Assembly: GCA_902492455.1 (NCBI GenBank)
Contig: CABULH010000005.1
Coordinates: forward strand, 1-64,000
Direction: 5' to 3'
DNA length: 64,000 nt
From: an uncultured Oscillospiraceae bacterium
GTDB taxonomy: Bacteria > Bacillota > Clostridia > Oscillospirales > Acutalibacteraceae
Part shown: in pieces, positions 7,513-16,198 of the stretch
Numbering within the stretch: position 1 is the stretch's first letter
Layout of the letters: every line of letters starts with the position of its first letter
Program-made: the position numbers and the translations under genes
Notes under the pieces: generated by a model
Told to the model about the DNA's origin: nothing
Database searches by the model: none
Seen by the model: the letters and a program-made list of their open reading frames with translations, nothing else

Positions 7513-8820
7513 TCAGGCCGTCACTTTTTTTCTGGTATTGCGCCCCTTAACCGGGGCTTTCATTTTCGTTGGCTTTTTTTCGGGATTGTACACAATCTCC
7601 GGATCCTCGCCTTTTTCAACGCAGCCTTCGGTAATGGTGATCTTCTCAATGGTATGATCGGAAGGCGCTTCAAACATCAGTTTGGTTAGCTGCTCTTCCA
7701 TCACCGAACGAAGACCGCGGGCGCCCGTGTCGTGCTTCAGCGTCTTTTCCGCAATGGCCCGGAGCGCTCCGTCAGTGAATTCCAGCTTCACACCGTCCAA
7801 ATCGAACAGCTGCTTATACTGCTTCACCAAAGCGTTCTTGGGTTCGCAGAGAATCTTCACCAGACTGTCCGCATCCAGCGCCTGCAGCGTCGTAATCACC
7901 GGCATACGGCCCACCAGCTCGGGAATCAGGCCGTAGCGGATCAGATCCTGCGGCACCAGCTGACGGTACAGCTGACCCAATTCCATATCCTTTTTGGACT
8001 TGACCTCGTTGCCGAAGCCCAGGGAACCGGATGAGACCCGCTTTTCGATAATTTTCTCGATGCCGTCAAAGGCACCGCCGAGAATAAACAGAATGTTGGT
8101 GGTGTCGATCTGGATGAATTCCTGCTGGGGATGCTTTCTTCCGCCGGTAGGGGGCACATTGGAAACAGTGCCTTCCAAAATCTTGAGCAGCGCCTGCTGT
8201 ACGCCTTCGCCGCTGACATCCCGGGTGATGGAGGGATTTTCACTGCGGCGGGAAATCTTGTCGATCTCATCCACATAGATAATCCCGCGCTCCGCCTTCT
8301 CCACATCGTAATCCGCCGCCTGAATCAGCCGCAGCAGAATGTTCTCCACATCCTCGCCCACATAGCCGGCTTCGGTCAGCGTTGTGGCATCGGCAATGGC
8401 AAAGGGAACATCCAGCGTTTTAGCCAGAGTCTGCGCCAAGGCGGTTTTACCCACACCCGTGGGGCCCAACAGAAGCACGTTGCTCTTGCCCAGCTCCGTC
8501 TCCGCGGAGGAACCGAAATAAATGCGCTTATAATGGTTGTATACCGCCACGGACAAGGCTACTTTGGCCTCCTCCTGACCGATAACGTATTCGTCCAGAC
8601 TCGTCTTGATCTCCTTGGGTTTGGGCAGACGAGGCGGAATCTCCTCCCCTGCCGGACGGCGCTTGGCGAAATTGCCGCCGTCCTCCAGAATCGACTCGCA
8701 AAGCTCCACACACTCATTGCAGATATACACGCCGGGACCGGCGATAATCCGATGCACGTCGTCCTGAGTCTTACCGCAGAAGGAGCAGCAGATGGTCCTG
8801 GTATCTTCATTTTTGGGCAT
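7513..8820 (-). CDS. clpX: ATP-dependent Clp protease ATP-binding subunit ClpX
   Basis: AAA+ unfoldase that feeds substrates to ClpP. The N-terminal zinc-binding domain has Cys12, Cys15, Cys34 and Cys37. Walker A is GPTGVGKTALAQ, Walker B is IIYVDEIDKI, and the pore loop GYVGED is present. The open frame also allows a TTG two codons earlier (8824-8826), but that lies only 2 bases after GGAGG; ATG 8818-8820 has 8-base spacing, gives MPKNEDTRT and is preferred (435 residues). It follows clpP closely and precedes lon. The C-terminus carries a short basic extension (KGRNTRKK). Confidence 0.96.
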   Translation of the reverse strand: MPKNEDTRTICCSFCGKTQDDVHRIIAGPGVYICNECVELCESILEDGGNFAKRRPAGEEIPPRLPKPKEIKTSLDEYVIGQEEAKVALSVAVYNHYKRIYFGSSAETELGKSNVLLLGPTGVGKTALAQTLAKTLDVPFAIADATTLTEAGYVGEDVENILLRLIQAADYDVEKAERGIIYVDEIDKISRRSENPSITRDVSGEGVQQALLKILEGTVSNVPPTGGRKHPQQEFIQIDTTNILFILGGAFDGIEKIIEKRVSSGSLGFGNEVKSKKDMELGQLYRQLVPQDLIRYGLIPELVGRMPVITTLQALDADSLVKILCEPKNALVKQYKQLFDLDGVKLEFTDGALRAIAEKTLKHDTGARGLRSVMEEQLTKLMFEAPSDHTIEKITITEGCVEKGEDPEIVYNPEKKPTKMKAPVKGRNTRKKVTA

Positions 8821-8861
8821 TGTCAACGCCTCCTTTTTCCTTCAACTAGGGTGATGCCGGC

Positions 8862-9455
8862 TCAGCGTTTGTCAATGACCTTATCCACCAAACCATATTT
8901 CACGGCATTCTCCGCCGTCATGAAGTTATCGCGTTCGGTATCCCGTTCGATAACCTCCAGAGGCTGGCCGGTCATCTCGGAGAGCAAACGGTTCATACGG
9001 CCGCGGATAAACAGAATATGATCCGCGTGGATTTTGATATCGCTTGCCTGTCCCTGGGCGCCGCCCAAGGGCTGATGAATCATAATTTCACTGTTAGGCA
9101 GCGCCAGGCGCTTGCCCTTGGCTCCCGCCGCCAGCAGGAAAGAACCCATGCTGGCCGCCATGCCGATGCAGATGGTGGATACGTCGCAGCGGATATAGTT
9201 CATCGTATCGTATATCGCCATGCCGGAGGTGATAGAACCGCCGGGGCTGTTGATATACAGATGGATGTCCTTATCCGGGTCCTGGCCTTCCAGATACAGC
9301 AGCTGAGCGACGATCAGGGACGCGGTAACATCGTTGACCTCGTCGGACAAAATAACGATCCGGTCGTTCAGCAACCGGGAGAAAATATCATAGCTGCGTT
9401 CGCCTCGGCTGGTTTGTTCCACCACATAAGGGACCAAACTGCTCATCTTTTCCAT
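8862..9455 (-). CDS. clpP: ATP-dependent Clp protease proteolytic subunit ClpP
   Basis: The 197-residue serine peptidase forms the tetradecameric chamber of ClpXP. The catalytic triad is recognisable: Ser102 in GMAASMGSF, His127 in IMIHQPLGG, and an Asp in the RDTERDN segment near 175. Length is standard. The start is ATG behind AAAGGCGGG (7-base spacing), giving MEKMSSLVPYV, the usual N-terminal loop; Met4 is an alternative. It lies between tig and clpX as in many Firmicutes. A terminator hairpin separates it from tig; no clear separate promoter was seen in the short remaining gap. Confidence 0.96.
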   Translation of the reverse strand: MEKMSSLVPYVVEQTSRGERSYDIFSRLLNDRIVILSDEVNDVTASLIVAQLLYLEGQDPDKDIHLYINSPGGSITSGMAIYDTMNYIRCDVSTICIGMAASMGSFLLAAGAKGKRLALPNSEIMIHQPLGGAQGQASDIKIHADHILFIRGRMNRLLSEMTGQPLEVIERDTERDNFMTAENAVKYGLVDKVIDKR

Positions 9456-9492
9456 AAATTAGCCCGCCTTTCTGAAATGAAATTGAGATGCG

Positions 9493-9551
9493 AAAACATT
9501 TTCCCGTCAAAAGCCGCACAACAGCTTTCAGTATTGACGGGAAAATGTTTT
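9493..9551 (-). terminator. Intrinsic terminator after tig
   Basis: The 18-base arms AAAACATTTTCCCGTCAA (9493-9510) and TTGACGGGAAAATGTTTT (9534-9551) are perfectly complementary. The apical part contains a further AAAGC/GCTTT pairing. Read on the minus strand it follows the tig stop codon and ends in T-rich sequence. It lies only 38 bases before the clpP start, so clpP is reached by read-through or by a promoter embedded in the hairpin. Confidence 0.85.
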
Positions 9552-9569
9552 TTAATCGGATTCGCGCAA

Positions 9570-10856
9570 TTATTCTGCGGAAACTTCCGCCGCTTCCTTC
9601 ACCAGATCCATGGCCTTGCTGACGGCCATATCCTTCACCAGTTCCTTCTCCGGCAGTACGCTCTTGACTTTCTCTACATCCATCTTGTACTGCTCGGCAT
9701 ACTTGGCATATTCCGCTTCGATTTCCTCCGCGGTGGGAGCCAGCTCCTCCAGCTTGGCGATCTTTTCCAGCGCCAGCCGGACCTTTACCTGCTTCTCGGA
9801 CTGCTCCCGGAAGCCCTTGCGGAAAGCATCCATGTCCATACCGGTGTACTGCAGATAGGTTTGCAGATTCAAGCCCTGGGACTGGAGTCGATAGTCAAAA
9901 TCCCGCACGCTGTCGTTGACCCGGTTTTCAAACATCGCTTCCGGAATCTCGGCCTGCAGACCCTCCGCCAGCTGATCCAGCAGCTGGGTCTCAAAAGCGT
10001 CCTCCGCCGCGTGCTCCCGCTGGTGGGTGAGCTTTTCCTTCAGATCGTTTTTCAGCTCTTCCAGAGTGTCGAACTCGCTGGCATCCTTCGCCAGGTCATC
10101 GTTGAGCTCCGGCAGTTCCTTTTCCTTGATCTCATGCAGTTTGCATTTGAACACCGCCGGCTTGCCCGCCAGTTCCGCAGCGTGATAATCCTCCGGGAAG
10201 GTAACCTCCACATCGAATTCCTCATCGGTGTTCTTGCCGACGATCTGCTCTTCAAAGCCGGGGATGAACTGATGGGAACCCAGCACCAAGGTGTAATTCT
10301 CCGCCTTGCCGCCGTCAAAGGGCTGGCCGTCCACATATCCGTCAAAATCAAAGGTAACCGTGTCACCTTCCGCTGCTGCGCGTCCTTCCACCGTTACCAA
10401 GCGAGAATTACGTTCCTGCAGCTTTTTCAGTTCCTCAGCAATATCCTCTTCAGTCACCAGCGCCGCTTTTTTGGCAGCCTTCAAGCCTTTATACTTCCCT
10501 ACCTGCACTTCCGGCTTCACCGTGATAACAGCCTTAAAATTCAGGCCTTCCTTGCCCACGGAAACCACGTCCAGATCGATTTTATCTTCCACATATTCAT
10601 AGCCGGATTCCGTCACAGCCGCGTCCAGCGCGGAAGGATACACGTCGTTCATGGCATCCTCATAAAACACGCCTTCGCCGTACATCTTTTCCACCAGATG
10701 CCGCGGAGCCTTCCCCTTCCGGAAGCCGGGTACGTTCATCCTGCCGATATTCTTTTTGTAGGCCTTGCTGACAGCCGCTTCGAAGGTGGCCGCATCCACT
10801 TCGATGTCCAGTTCAATCCGATTGGTTTCCTTCTGCGTCGCGCTTTTCAGACTCAT
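9570..10856 (-). CDS. tig: Trigger factor, ribosome-associated chaperone/prolyl isomerase
   Basis: The 428-residue protein has the three trigger factor parts: an N-terminal ribosome-binding domain with the signature GFRKGKAPR, a central FKBP-type prolyl isomerase domain (about 150-240, with GDTVTFDFDGYVDG), and a helical C-terminal chaperone arm. It binds near the peptide exit tunnel. The frame is open 11 codons further upstream, but ATG 10854-10856 has AGGAGG with 9-base spacing and yields MSLKSATQKE, so it is preferred. It heads the tig-clpP-clpX-lon series and has its own extended -10 promoter. Confidence 0.95.
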   Translation of the reverse strand: MSLKSATQKETNRIELDIEVDAATFEAAVSKAYKKNIGRMNVPGFRKGKAPRHLVEKMYGEGVFYEDAMNDVYPSALDAAVTESGYEYVEDKIDLDVVSVGKEGLNFKAVITVKPEVQVGKYKGLKAAKKAALVTEEDIAEELKKLQERNSRLVTVEGRAAAEGDTVTFDFDGYVDGQPFDGGKAENYTLVLGSHQFIPGFEEQIVGKNTDEEFDVEVTFPEDYHAAELAGKPAVFKCKLHEIKEKELPELNDDLAKDASEFDTLEELKNDLKEKLTHQREHAAEDAFETQLLDQLAEGLQAEIPEAMFENRVNDSVRDFDYRLQSQGLNLQTYLQYTGMDMDAFRKGFREQSEKQVKVRLALEKIAKLEELAPTAEEIEAEYAKYAEQYKMDVEKVKSVLPEKELVKDMAVSKAMDLVKEAAEVSAE

Positions 10857-10897
10857 GTTCAACTTCCTCCTAATTTCCTGCTTACACAATGCAAATC

Positions 10898-10903
10898 ATT
10901 ATA
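10898..10903 (-). promoter_or_regulatory. Extended -10 promoter of tig
   Basis: Minus strand TGATATAAT places a consensus -10 about 40 bases before the tig ATG, with a TG extension and no good -35. About 36 bases further upstream is the near-perfect palindrome AATTTAC-G-GTAAATT (10939-10953), a possible operator. Confidence 0.6.
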
Positions 10904-10965
10904 TCATAAGGTTTGATCTTGCGCTAGTTCTATTTATGAATTTACGGTAAATTTCTTAAAATTAT

Positions 10966-11655
10966 CTATTCGGAAAGCCGCAGAGGGGCGAAAGAAAGGG
11001 CGTCCGCCGATATCAGCCTGAGCCGGATACCCTCCTTCTCCCCATTGAAAGCGCTGCGGATGCCGTAGCCGTGGATATGGCCGTAATAACAGCGCCGGAT
11101 ACCCTGCCGCAGCAGCTCCTCCCAAATTTCCCCGCAGACGGCATCGGCGTACAACGGGGGATAGTGAAGAAAAACCACCGGATCCCCCTTCAGGGTTTTC
11201 GCGGCCTGGATGGAAGTGCGCAGACGCCCTACCTCCCGCATCAGCACCTTTTGATCGGCATCGGCCTCCGCATCATAGAACCAGCCCCGGGTGCCGCACA
11301 CAGCGATGCCCTCCGCCTCATAGGCGTCGTTGTGGAGAATATGCAGGCTGTTCCAGCCGTTTTGCTGGATAAAAGCGTCCATCTTTTTCCGCGTGGTCCA
11401 CCAATAGTCGTGGTTCCCCTTAAGGAGAATCTTTCTTCCGGGAAGGGAATGAACAAAGGCGAAATCCGCCGCCGCCTGTTCCAGCGACATTCCCCAGGAA
11501 ATATCCCCGGGAATCACCACCGTGTCTCCTTCATTCACCAGAGCACGCCAGTTTTTTTCAAGCCGCTGCGCATGGTCGTTCCAGCCGGAAAAAACATCCA
11601 TCGGTTTATCCGTTCCGAAAGACAAATGCAGATCGGCTATGGCATAAACAGCCAT
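10966..11655 (-). CDS. Metallophosphoesterase (calcineurin-like)
   Basis: A 229-residue protein with the binuclear-metal phosphoesterase motifs in order: IADLHLSF (Asp and His), VVIPGDISWG, LKGNHDYWW, and the C-terminal HYPPLY and GHIHGYG. The substrate is unknown; relatives hydrolyse phosphomono- or diesters. The open frame begins at GTG 11665-11667, but the ATG at 11653-11655 has GGAGG five bases upstream and yields MAVYAIADLHLS, so it is chosen. It starts 15 bases after the thrC stop and is probably co-transcribed with thrC. Confidence 0.88.
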   Translation of the reverse strand: MAVYAIADLHLSFGTDKPMDVFSGWNDHAQRLEKNWRALVNEGDTVVIPGDISWGMSLEQAAADFAFVHSLPGRKILLKGNHDYWWTTRKKMDAFIQQNGWNSLHILHNDAYEAEGIAVCGTRGWFYDAEADADQKVLMREVGRLRTSIQAAKTLKGDPVVFLHYPPLYADAVCGEIWEELLRQGIRRCYYGHIHGYGIRSAFNGEKEGIRLRLISADALSFAPLRLSE

Positions 11656-11670
11656 ACGCACCTCCACAGA

Positions 11671-13170
11671 TTATTCGGCAATTTGCAGCATGGAAAAGAC
11701 CACGTCCTTCATGTTCCCCCGGTCGCACACGCTGGTGAAACGGGGAGATTTACCCTGCAGCGCCGCCAACGGCGCTGGAATGGAAGCGCCGGTCTTCCCT
11801 TCCAGCTCCTGCAGCCGGGCAAACTCATCATCCTTGTCATCGCTGCAGCCAAGAGCCTCCAGTACACTGGCGGCAAATTTATAAGGATTGGCTGTGGAGG
11901 CAATCACCGCCGGGGTATCGTCTCCCGTTTCCCGCCGGTATTCCCTATACACATGCATCGCCACCGCGGTGTGAGTATCCAGCAGATATCCGTGCTGATT
12001 GAAGGTATCCCGGATAGCCTGGGCGGTTTGCTGATCGTCGCACCAGCCGGCGGCGAATTTGTCCTGGATCGCCTCCCGCATCGCCGCCGTCACCTCATAC
12101 CGTCCATCCTTCGCCAGCGAAGCCATCATGCCCCGAATTTCGCCGGCGTCGCCGCCGGACAGATCGTACAGCAGACGCTCCAGATTGGAGGAGATCAGAA
12201 TATCCATAGAGGGGGAGGACGTGGTGTAGAAGGAGCGGTTGCGGTCGTATACGCCGGTCTGGATAAAATCCGTCAGTACCCGGTTGCGGTTGGAGGCGCA
12301 GATCAGCCTGCGGATGGGCAGCCCCATCTTCCCCGCATAATACGCCGCCAGAATATTGCCGAAATTCCCCGTGGGCACAACGACGTTGATGGGATCGCCG
12401 GCCTGAATTTTGCCGCCGGCCAGCAGGTCGCCGTAGGCGGAAATATAGTAGACAATCTGCGGAACCAGCCGTCCCCAGTTGATGGAGTTGGCGCTGGAAA
12501 AGAGCATGTTGTGCGCCGCCAGCGTCCGGCCGATGGACGGATCGGTAAAGATCGCCTTGACCCCGGTCTGGGCGTCGTCGAAGTTCCCACGGATGGCGCA
12601 GACCGCCACATTGTCCCCCTCCTGGGTGGTCATCTGCAGCTTCTGCATGGGGCTGACGCCGTCCTCGGGATAGAACACCAAGATCCGGGTACCGGGAGCA
12701 TCCCGGAATCCTTCCAGCGCCGCCTTGCCCGTATCGCCGGAGGTGGCCACCAGAATCACGATTTCCTTACCGTCCAAAGTCTTCCCGGCAGATACCCGCA
12801 TCAGATGAGGCAAAATCTGCAGCGCCATATCCTTAAAAGCGCAGGTGGGACCGTGCCACAGCTCCAATATATGTACGCCGTCCTCCAGCTCCCGCAGCGG
12901 AGCCACCTCCGGCGCGCGAAAATGCTCCGGCGAATACGCCGCCGCCGTGCAGGAAGCCACTTCTTCCGGCGTAAAATCCGTCAAATATTTTCCCAAAACA
13001 GCATTGGCCCGTTCCGGATAGGAGCGGCCGGCCAGTTCCCGGATTTCCTCCATGGTTAACACAGGAATAGACGCGGGCACGAACAGCCCGCCTTCAGGAG
13101 AAATTCCCTGGGTAATCGCCTGCGCGGCGGAAACCGCCGCCTGATTGTCTCGTGTGCTGGTATACGTCAT
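11671..13170 (-). CDS. thrC: Threonine synthase
   Basis: The 499-residue PLP enzyme converts O-phosphohomoserine to threonine. The PLP lysine is Lys113 in HGPTCAFKDMALQ; the phosphate-binding loop ATSGDTGKAALEGF and the GNFGNILAAYYA segment follow. The length and the N-terminal TSTRDN match the long class of threonine synthases found in proteobacteria, Clostridia and fungi. The start is ATG with GGGAGG upstream. A good sigma-A promoter overlaps the end of the upstream dipeptidase gene. No T-box leader is seen in the short space before it. Confidence 0.94.
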   Translation of the reverse strand: MTYTSTRDNQAAVSAAQAITQGISPEGGLFVPASIPVLTMEEIRELAGRSYPERANAVLGKYLTDFTPEEVASCTAAAYSPEHFRAPEVAPLRELEDGVHILELWHGPTCAFKDMALQILPHLMRVSAGKTLDGKEIVILVATSGDTGKAALEGFRDAPGTRILVFYPEDGVSPMQKLQMTTQEGDNVAVCAIRGNFDDAQTGVKAIFTDPSIGRTLAAHNMLFSSANSINWGRLVPQIVYYISAYGDLLAGGKIQAGDPINVVVPTGNFGNILAAYYAGKMGLPIRRLICASNRNRVLTDFIQTGVYDRNRSFYTTSSPSMDILISSNLERLLYDLSGGDAGEIRGMMASLAKDGRYEVTAAMREAIQDKFAAGWCDDQQTAQAIRDTFNQHGYLLDTHTAVAMHVYREYRRETGDDTPAVIASTANPYKFAASVLEALGCSDDKDDEFARLQELEGKTGASIPAPLAALQGKSPRFTSVCDRGNMKDVVFSMLQIAE

Positions 13171-13222
13171 TTTTCTTTGCCTCCCATATTCCGGAGAAAC
13201 CCTGCCTTAAGTAGCTGCTTTC

Positions 13223-13251
13223 ATACTAAACCATCCGCTCCGCCTTGTCAA
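13223..13251 (-). promoter_or_regulatory. Sigma-A promoter of thrC
   Basis: Minus strand TTGACA (13246-13251), 17-base spacer, TAGTAT (13223-13228). The -35 box overlaps the stop codon of the upstream dipeptidase gene. The leader would be about 45 bases, too short for a T-box. Confidence 0.75.
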
Positions 13252-14165
13252 AGCCGATGAAAAAAATCGTTGCTATTACTGAAAAAAAGCCGATCCAGGC
13301 AGACTGCATCGTAATTTTTGCGACATAGAAAGTCATACAGACGCTCCATAACCTGGATACCGCCCCATTCCGGCAGCAGATCCGTGCCGTCAAAGTCGCA
13401 GCCGAAGGCCACTGTTCTCTCGCCGTCCAGAGACAGATAATGATACAAGTGCCGCTCCAGCTGTTCAAAGCTCTGCTCTCCCAGCTGACTACCGCATAGG
13501 TTTAGTCCCACCAGTCCTCCCCGGTCCCGAATCAGGGCAAACTGCTCATCTTTCAGGTTACGGGGGTGATCGCACAGGACAGCGGAGACACTATGGCTGG
13601 CGATAAAGGCTCCTTCCGTCAGCTCCGCCACATCCCAGAATCCCCGTTCGTTGAGATGAGATACATCCGGTACAATTCCCCATCGTTTCAGTTCCGGCAC
13701 TGCTTCCTGTCCGAAGGGCTTCAGCCCTGAGGATTCTCCGCAGCCGGAGCCGTATCCCAGCTCGTTCTCCCCATTCCAGGTCAGGGTGAGAATCTTCACT
13801 CCCCGCTGCGCCAACGTCTGGATATGCTCCAGCCGTCCGGCCAGAGCAGAACCGCCCTCTACCGCCAGCACGGCAGCGCAGCATCCCGCCGTCAGCGCCC
13901 GGTCGATTTCTTCCCCCGAACGCACCAGCCGCATCTCACCGGCATACTGTTCCGCCTGGGAAACCGCCAGATTCAAAATGCTTTCACACTGCCGCCAAGC
14001 CGCCTCGCCGCGAACAGTATCGGGCATCCACACGGCAAATACCTGCGCCCAGGCATCATAGCGGTGTCCTCGTTCCAGATCGATATGCAGATCATTAACG
14101 TCAAGCGGGATCTTTCTTTTCCAGCATTCGTACAGGGTATCGCAGTGCAGATCAAAAAGACGCAC
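13248..14165 (-). CDS. Membrane dipeptidase-type peptidase M19
   Basis: Zinc dipeptidase of the M19 (renal dipeptidase) family, about 305 residues. Metal-site motifs: FDLHCDTLYE at the N-terminus (His and Asp), AVEGGSAL (Glu), PDVSHLN and ASHSVSAV (His), and FGCDFDG near the C-terminus. No signal peptide is seen, so it is likely cytoplasmic. The frame is open to 14204, but the GTG at 14163-14165 follows GGGGG with 6-base spacing and starts directly at VRLFDLHCDT; ATG 14183 is an alternative. It overlaps the end of yraN by 14 bases, so the two are translationally coupled. Confidence 0.88.
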   Translation of the reverse strand: MRLFDLHCDTLYECWKRKIPLDVNDLHIDLERGHRYDAWAQVFAVWMPDTVRGEAAWRQCESILNLAVSQAEQYAGEMRLVRSGEEIDRALTAGCCAAVLAVEGGSALAGRLEHIQTLAQRGVKILTLTWNGENELGYGSGCGESSGLKPFGQEAVPELKRWGIVPDVSHLNERGFWDVAELTEGAFIASHSVSAVLCDHPRNLKDEQFALIRDRGGLVGLNLCGSQLGEQSFEQLERHLYHYLSLDGERTVAFGCDFDGTDLLPEWGGIQVMERLYDFLCRKNYDAVCLDRLFFSNSNDFFHRL

Positions 14166-14538
14166 GCAGATCCCCCGTTTCATAGGCGCCCATGAAGAAG
14201 TCAATGGAGACCGGTTCCATGGGCCGTCCTTTTTTGGTGACGATCTCCAGCACGTCGAACCGCGGCTGCAAATCGGTGGGAAAACTGCGCAGGTAGAGTC
14301 CTGCCGTCTTGATAATACGCTGCTGTTTCATTTCGGTTACCGCCTCCCGTGGAGCATAATATGCATCTTCGCTGCGGGTTTTGACCTCCACGAAAGCAAT
14401 ATACTGGGCATCAACGGCGATTATGTCAATTTCCCCGAAACGGGTACGGTAGTTGGATACCAGAATGGTGTAGCCCTTGGAACGCAGAAAACGCGCCGCC
14501 AACACCTCGCCGGCAGCGCCTTTGGATACTCCGGCCAA
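14152..14538 (-). CDS. yraN: UPF0102 (YraN) family endonuclease-like protein
   Basis: Small protein of the YraN family, which has a restriction-endonuclease-like fold and no firmly established role. Conserved segments GEVLAARFLRSKGY, RFGEIDIIAVD and FVEVKTR (the PD-(D/E)xK-like core) are present. An ATG at 14557-14559 opens the frame but has only a weak GGAAC upstream. The sequence just inside it reads GGGAGGGAGGAG followed nine bases later by TTG (14536-14538), which gives the N-terminal length usual for the family, so the TTG is preferred. It follows rnhB and overlaps the dipeptidase gene. Confidence 0.85.
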   Translation of the reverse strand: MAGVSKGAAGEVLAARFLRSKGYTILVSNYRTRFGEIDIIAVDAQYIAFVEVKTRSEDAYYAPREAVTEMKQQRIIKTAGLYLRSFPTDLQPRFDVLEIVTKKGRPMEPVSIDFFMGAYETGDLRASF

Positions 14539-14586
14539 CAGGGATCTCCTCCCTCCCATAAATACTGTTCCGGTGTGGAGAACGCC

Positions 14587-15228
14587 TTATTTCATCATGT
14601 GGTTTTCCAATGTACGAAGGAAAGTGCGGCGGTGTACCAGAGAGGGACCATGCGCCTGCAGCGCGGCATAATGATCCTTTGTGCCATAGCCCTTATGTTT
14701 GGCAAAATGATATTCCGGATACAGGGCATCCAACCGCAGCATTTCCCTGTCCCGGCTCACCTTCGCTAAAATGGACGCGGCGGAGATGGAAGCCGACAAG
14801 GCATCTCCCTTGACAACCGCCCGAGCCGGAACCGATAACCCTTGGGGGATCCGGTTGCCGTCCACCAGAATCAATTCAGGAGAAAGTGACAGTCCCTCCA
14901 CCGCCCGGCGCATTGCTAAAAAGGTAGCCTGCAGAATATTCAGCCGGTCGATTTCCTCCGGCGTAGCGAAAGCCACAGCATAGGCGGCGGCCTCGGCACA
15001 GATCACATCAAAAAGCTGCTCCCGTTTTTTCTCCGTCAACTTTTTGGAATCGTTCAGTCCCTCCGGTATCTTTCCGGGGGTAAAAATCACCGCGGCCGCG
15101 TAGACAGGACCGGCCAACGGCCCTCTTCCCGCTTCATCCACACCACACAGCAGCTGTATGCCCTTCTCACGGATAGCCGCGTCATAGGCGATATTATCTG
15201 CCGGCTGCTCAATATTTTCCTGGTTCAT
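14587..15228 (-). CDS. rnhB: Ribonuclease HII
   Basis: The 213-residue enzyme cleaves the RNA strand of RNA-DNA hybrids and single ribonucleotides in DNA. The acidic active site starts with Asp31-Glu32 in CGVDEAGRGPLAG; LNDSKKL, LVDGN, the KGD segment and SISAASILAKVSRD supply the other conserved residues, and KHKGYGT is close to the C-terminus. The ATG has AAAGGAGG upstream. It lies between rbgA and yraN, the common Firmicutes order; a terminator separates it from rbgA. Confidence 0.95.
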   Translation of the reverse strand: MNQENIEQPADNIAYDAAIREKGIQLLCGVDEAGRGPLAGPVYAAAVIFTPGKIPEGLNDSKKLTEKKREQLFDVICAEAAAYAVAFATPEEIDRLNILQATFLAMRRAVEGLSLSPELILVDGNRIPQGLSVPARAVVKGDALSASISAASILAKVSRDREMLRLDALYPEYHFAKHKGYGTKDHYAALQAHGPSLVHRRTFLRTLENHMMK

Positions 15229-15261
15229 CCGTTTTACGCCTCCTTTGATTTTATACGATCA

Positions 15262-15296
15262 TAAAAACCAGGGTGAAAACCGCTGTTTCCACCCTG
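15262..15296 (-). terminator. Intrinsic terminator after rbgA
   Basis: On the minus strand CAGGGTGGAAAC and GTTTTCACCCTG pair around the loop AGCG and are followed by GTTTTT. It lies 25 bases after the rbgA stop codon. Confidence 0.85.
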
Positions 15297-15320
15297 TCTT
15301 ATTTATCCCGTCTATCCGCT

Positions 15321-16184
15321 TTACCCTTCCGGGCTTTCCAAGGTGATACGGCCTATTTTACCGCCGCGGAACTCATCCAGCACCATGATGGCAGTCCGTT
15401 CCGTGTGCACCTCGCCGCCGGAAATCAGCATTCCCCGTCTGCGGCCGATCATTTGCAGCAGTTCCCAACCATCCTCCGGCAGCTCCCCTTCCAGCCGATA
15501 CCGCTCCGCCAACAGCTGCGGATATCGCTGAGCCAGAATATTCAAAAGCCCGCAGGCCAATTCCTCGCAGTCCAGAATCTGATCCCGGATGGCGCCGGTA
15601 TACGCCAAATGCCTGGCAATCTGCTGATCCTCAAACTTGGGCCAGAGCACCCCCGGCGTATCCAGCAGCTGAACCCCGTCCTGGGCGACAAACCAGCGGT
15701 TTTCCCGGGTGACGCCCGGCCGGTCCTCCACCTTCGCCTTGCCGCCCCGGGCCATGCGGTTGATAAAGGATGATTTTCCCGCATTGGGAATCCCCAGAAC
15801 CATCACCCGAATCGGCCTGTTTTTCATTCCTTTGCTTTCCCAGACGGCCAGCTTGTCCGCCAGCGCCTCCCGAAGCAGCACCGTAAATCGTTCCATCCCT
15901 CGGCCGGATTTGCAATCCGCCGCCATGGCCGCCGCGCCCGATTTCTGAAACTCCGCCAGCCAGCTTTTGGTGGAGGCTTCGTCTGCCAGATCGGCTTTAT
16001 TCAGCACCACCAGTCGCGGCTTCTCCCCCACCAAGTCCTTCAGTTCCGGGTTGCGGGAGCTGATGGGAATACGGGCATCGATGATCTCTACAGTGGCATC
16101 CACCAGCCCGAGGCTTTCCTTGATTTTTCGTCTGGTTCTGGCCATATGGCCGGGAAACCACTGAATCGTCCCGCCTTCCTGCAC
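15321..16184 (-). CDS. rbgA: Ribosome biogenesis GTPase YlqF/RbgA
   Basis: Circularly permuted GTPase of 287 residues needed for late 50S subunit assembly. The motif order shows the permutation: G4 LNKADL (62-65) comes before G1 GIPNAGKSS (131-139) and G3 DTPG (175-178). The hallmark N-terminus TIQWFPGHMA and DARIPISSRNP are present. The start is GTG 16182-16184 with a GAGG/GGAG element upstream, giving a slightly longer N-terminus than in Bacillus. Only 14 bases separate it from lepB. Its place next to rplS fits a role in large subunit maturation. Confidence 0.95.
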   Translation of the reverse strand: MQEGGTIQWFPGHMARTRRKIKESLGLVDATVEIIDARIPISSRNPELKDLVGEKPRLVVLNKADLADEASTKSWLAEFQKSGAAAMAADCKSGRGMERFTVLLREALADKLAVWESKGMKNRPIRVMVLGIPNAGKSSFINRMARGGKAKVEDRPGVTRENRWFVAQDGVQLLDTPGVLWPKFEDQQIARHLAYTGAIRDQILDCEELACGLLNILAQRYPQLLAERYRLEGELPEDGWELLQMIGRRRGMLISGGEVHTERTAIMVLDEFRGGKIGRITLESPEG

Positions 16185-16198
16185 CGCTCCAACCTCAC

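Noticed and set aside
9456..9570. CtsR or CIRCE operator before clpP
   Set aside because: No GGTCAAA tandem repeat or TTAGCACTC/GAGTGCTAA pair is present; the inverted repeat there is the tig terminator.
9018..13059. Long plus-strand open frames opposite clpP-tig and thrC-phosphoesterase
   Set aside because: They mirror strong minus-strand genes, lack ribosome sites and domains, and result from the G+C bias at codon positions.
13171..13250. T-box leader for thrC
   Set aside because: The promoter is only about 50 bases from the start codon, too short for a T-box, and no AGGGTGG-type motif was seen.
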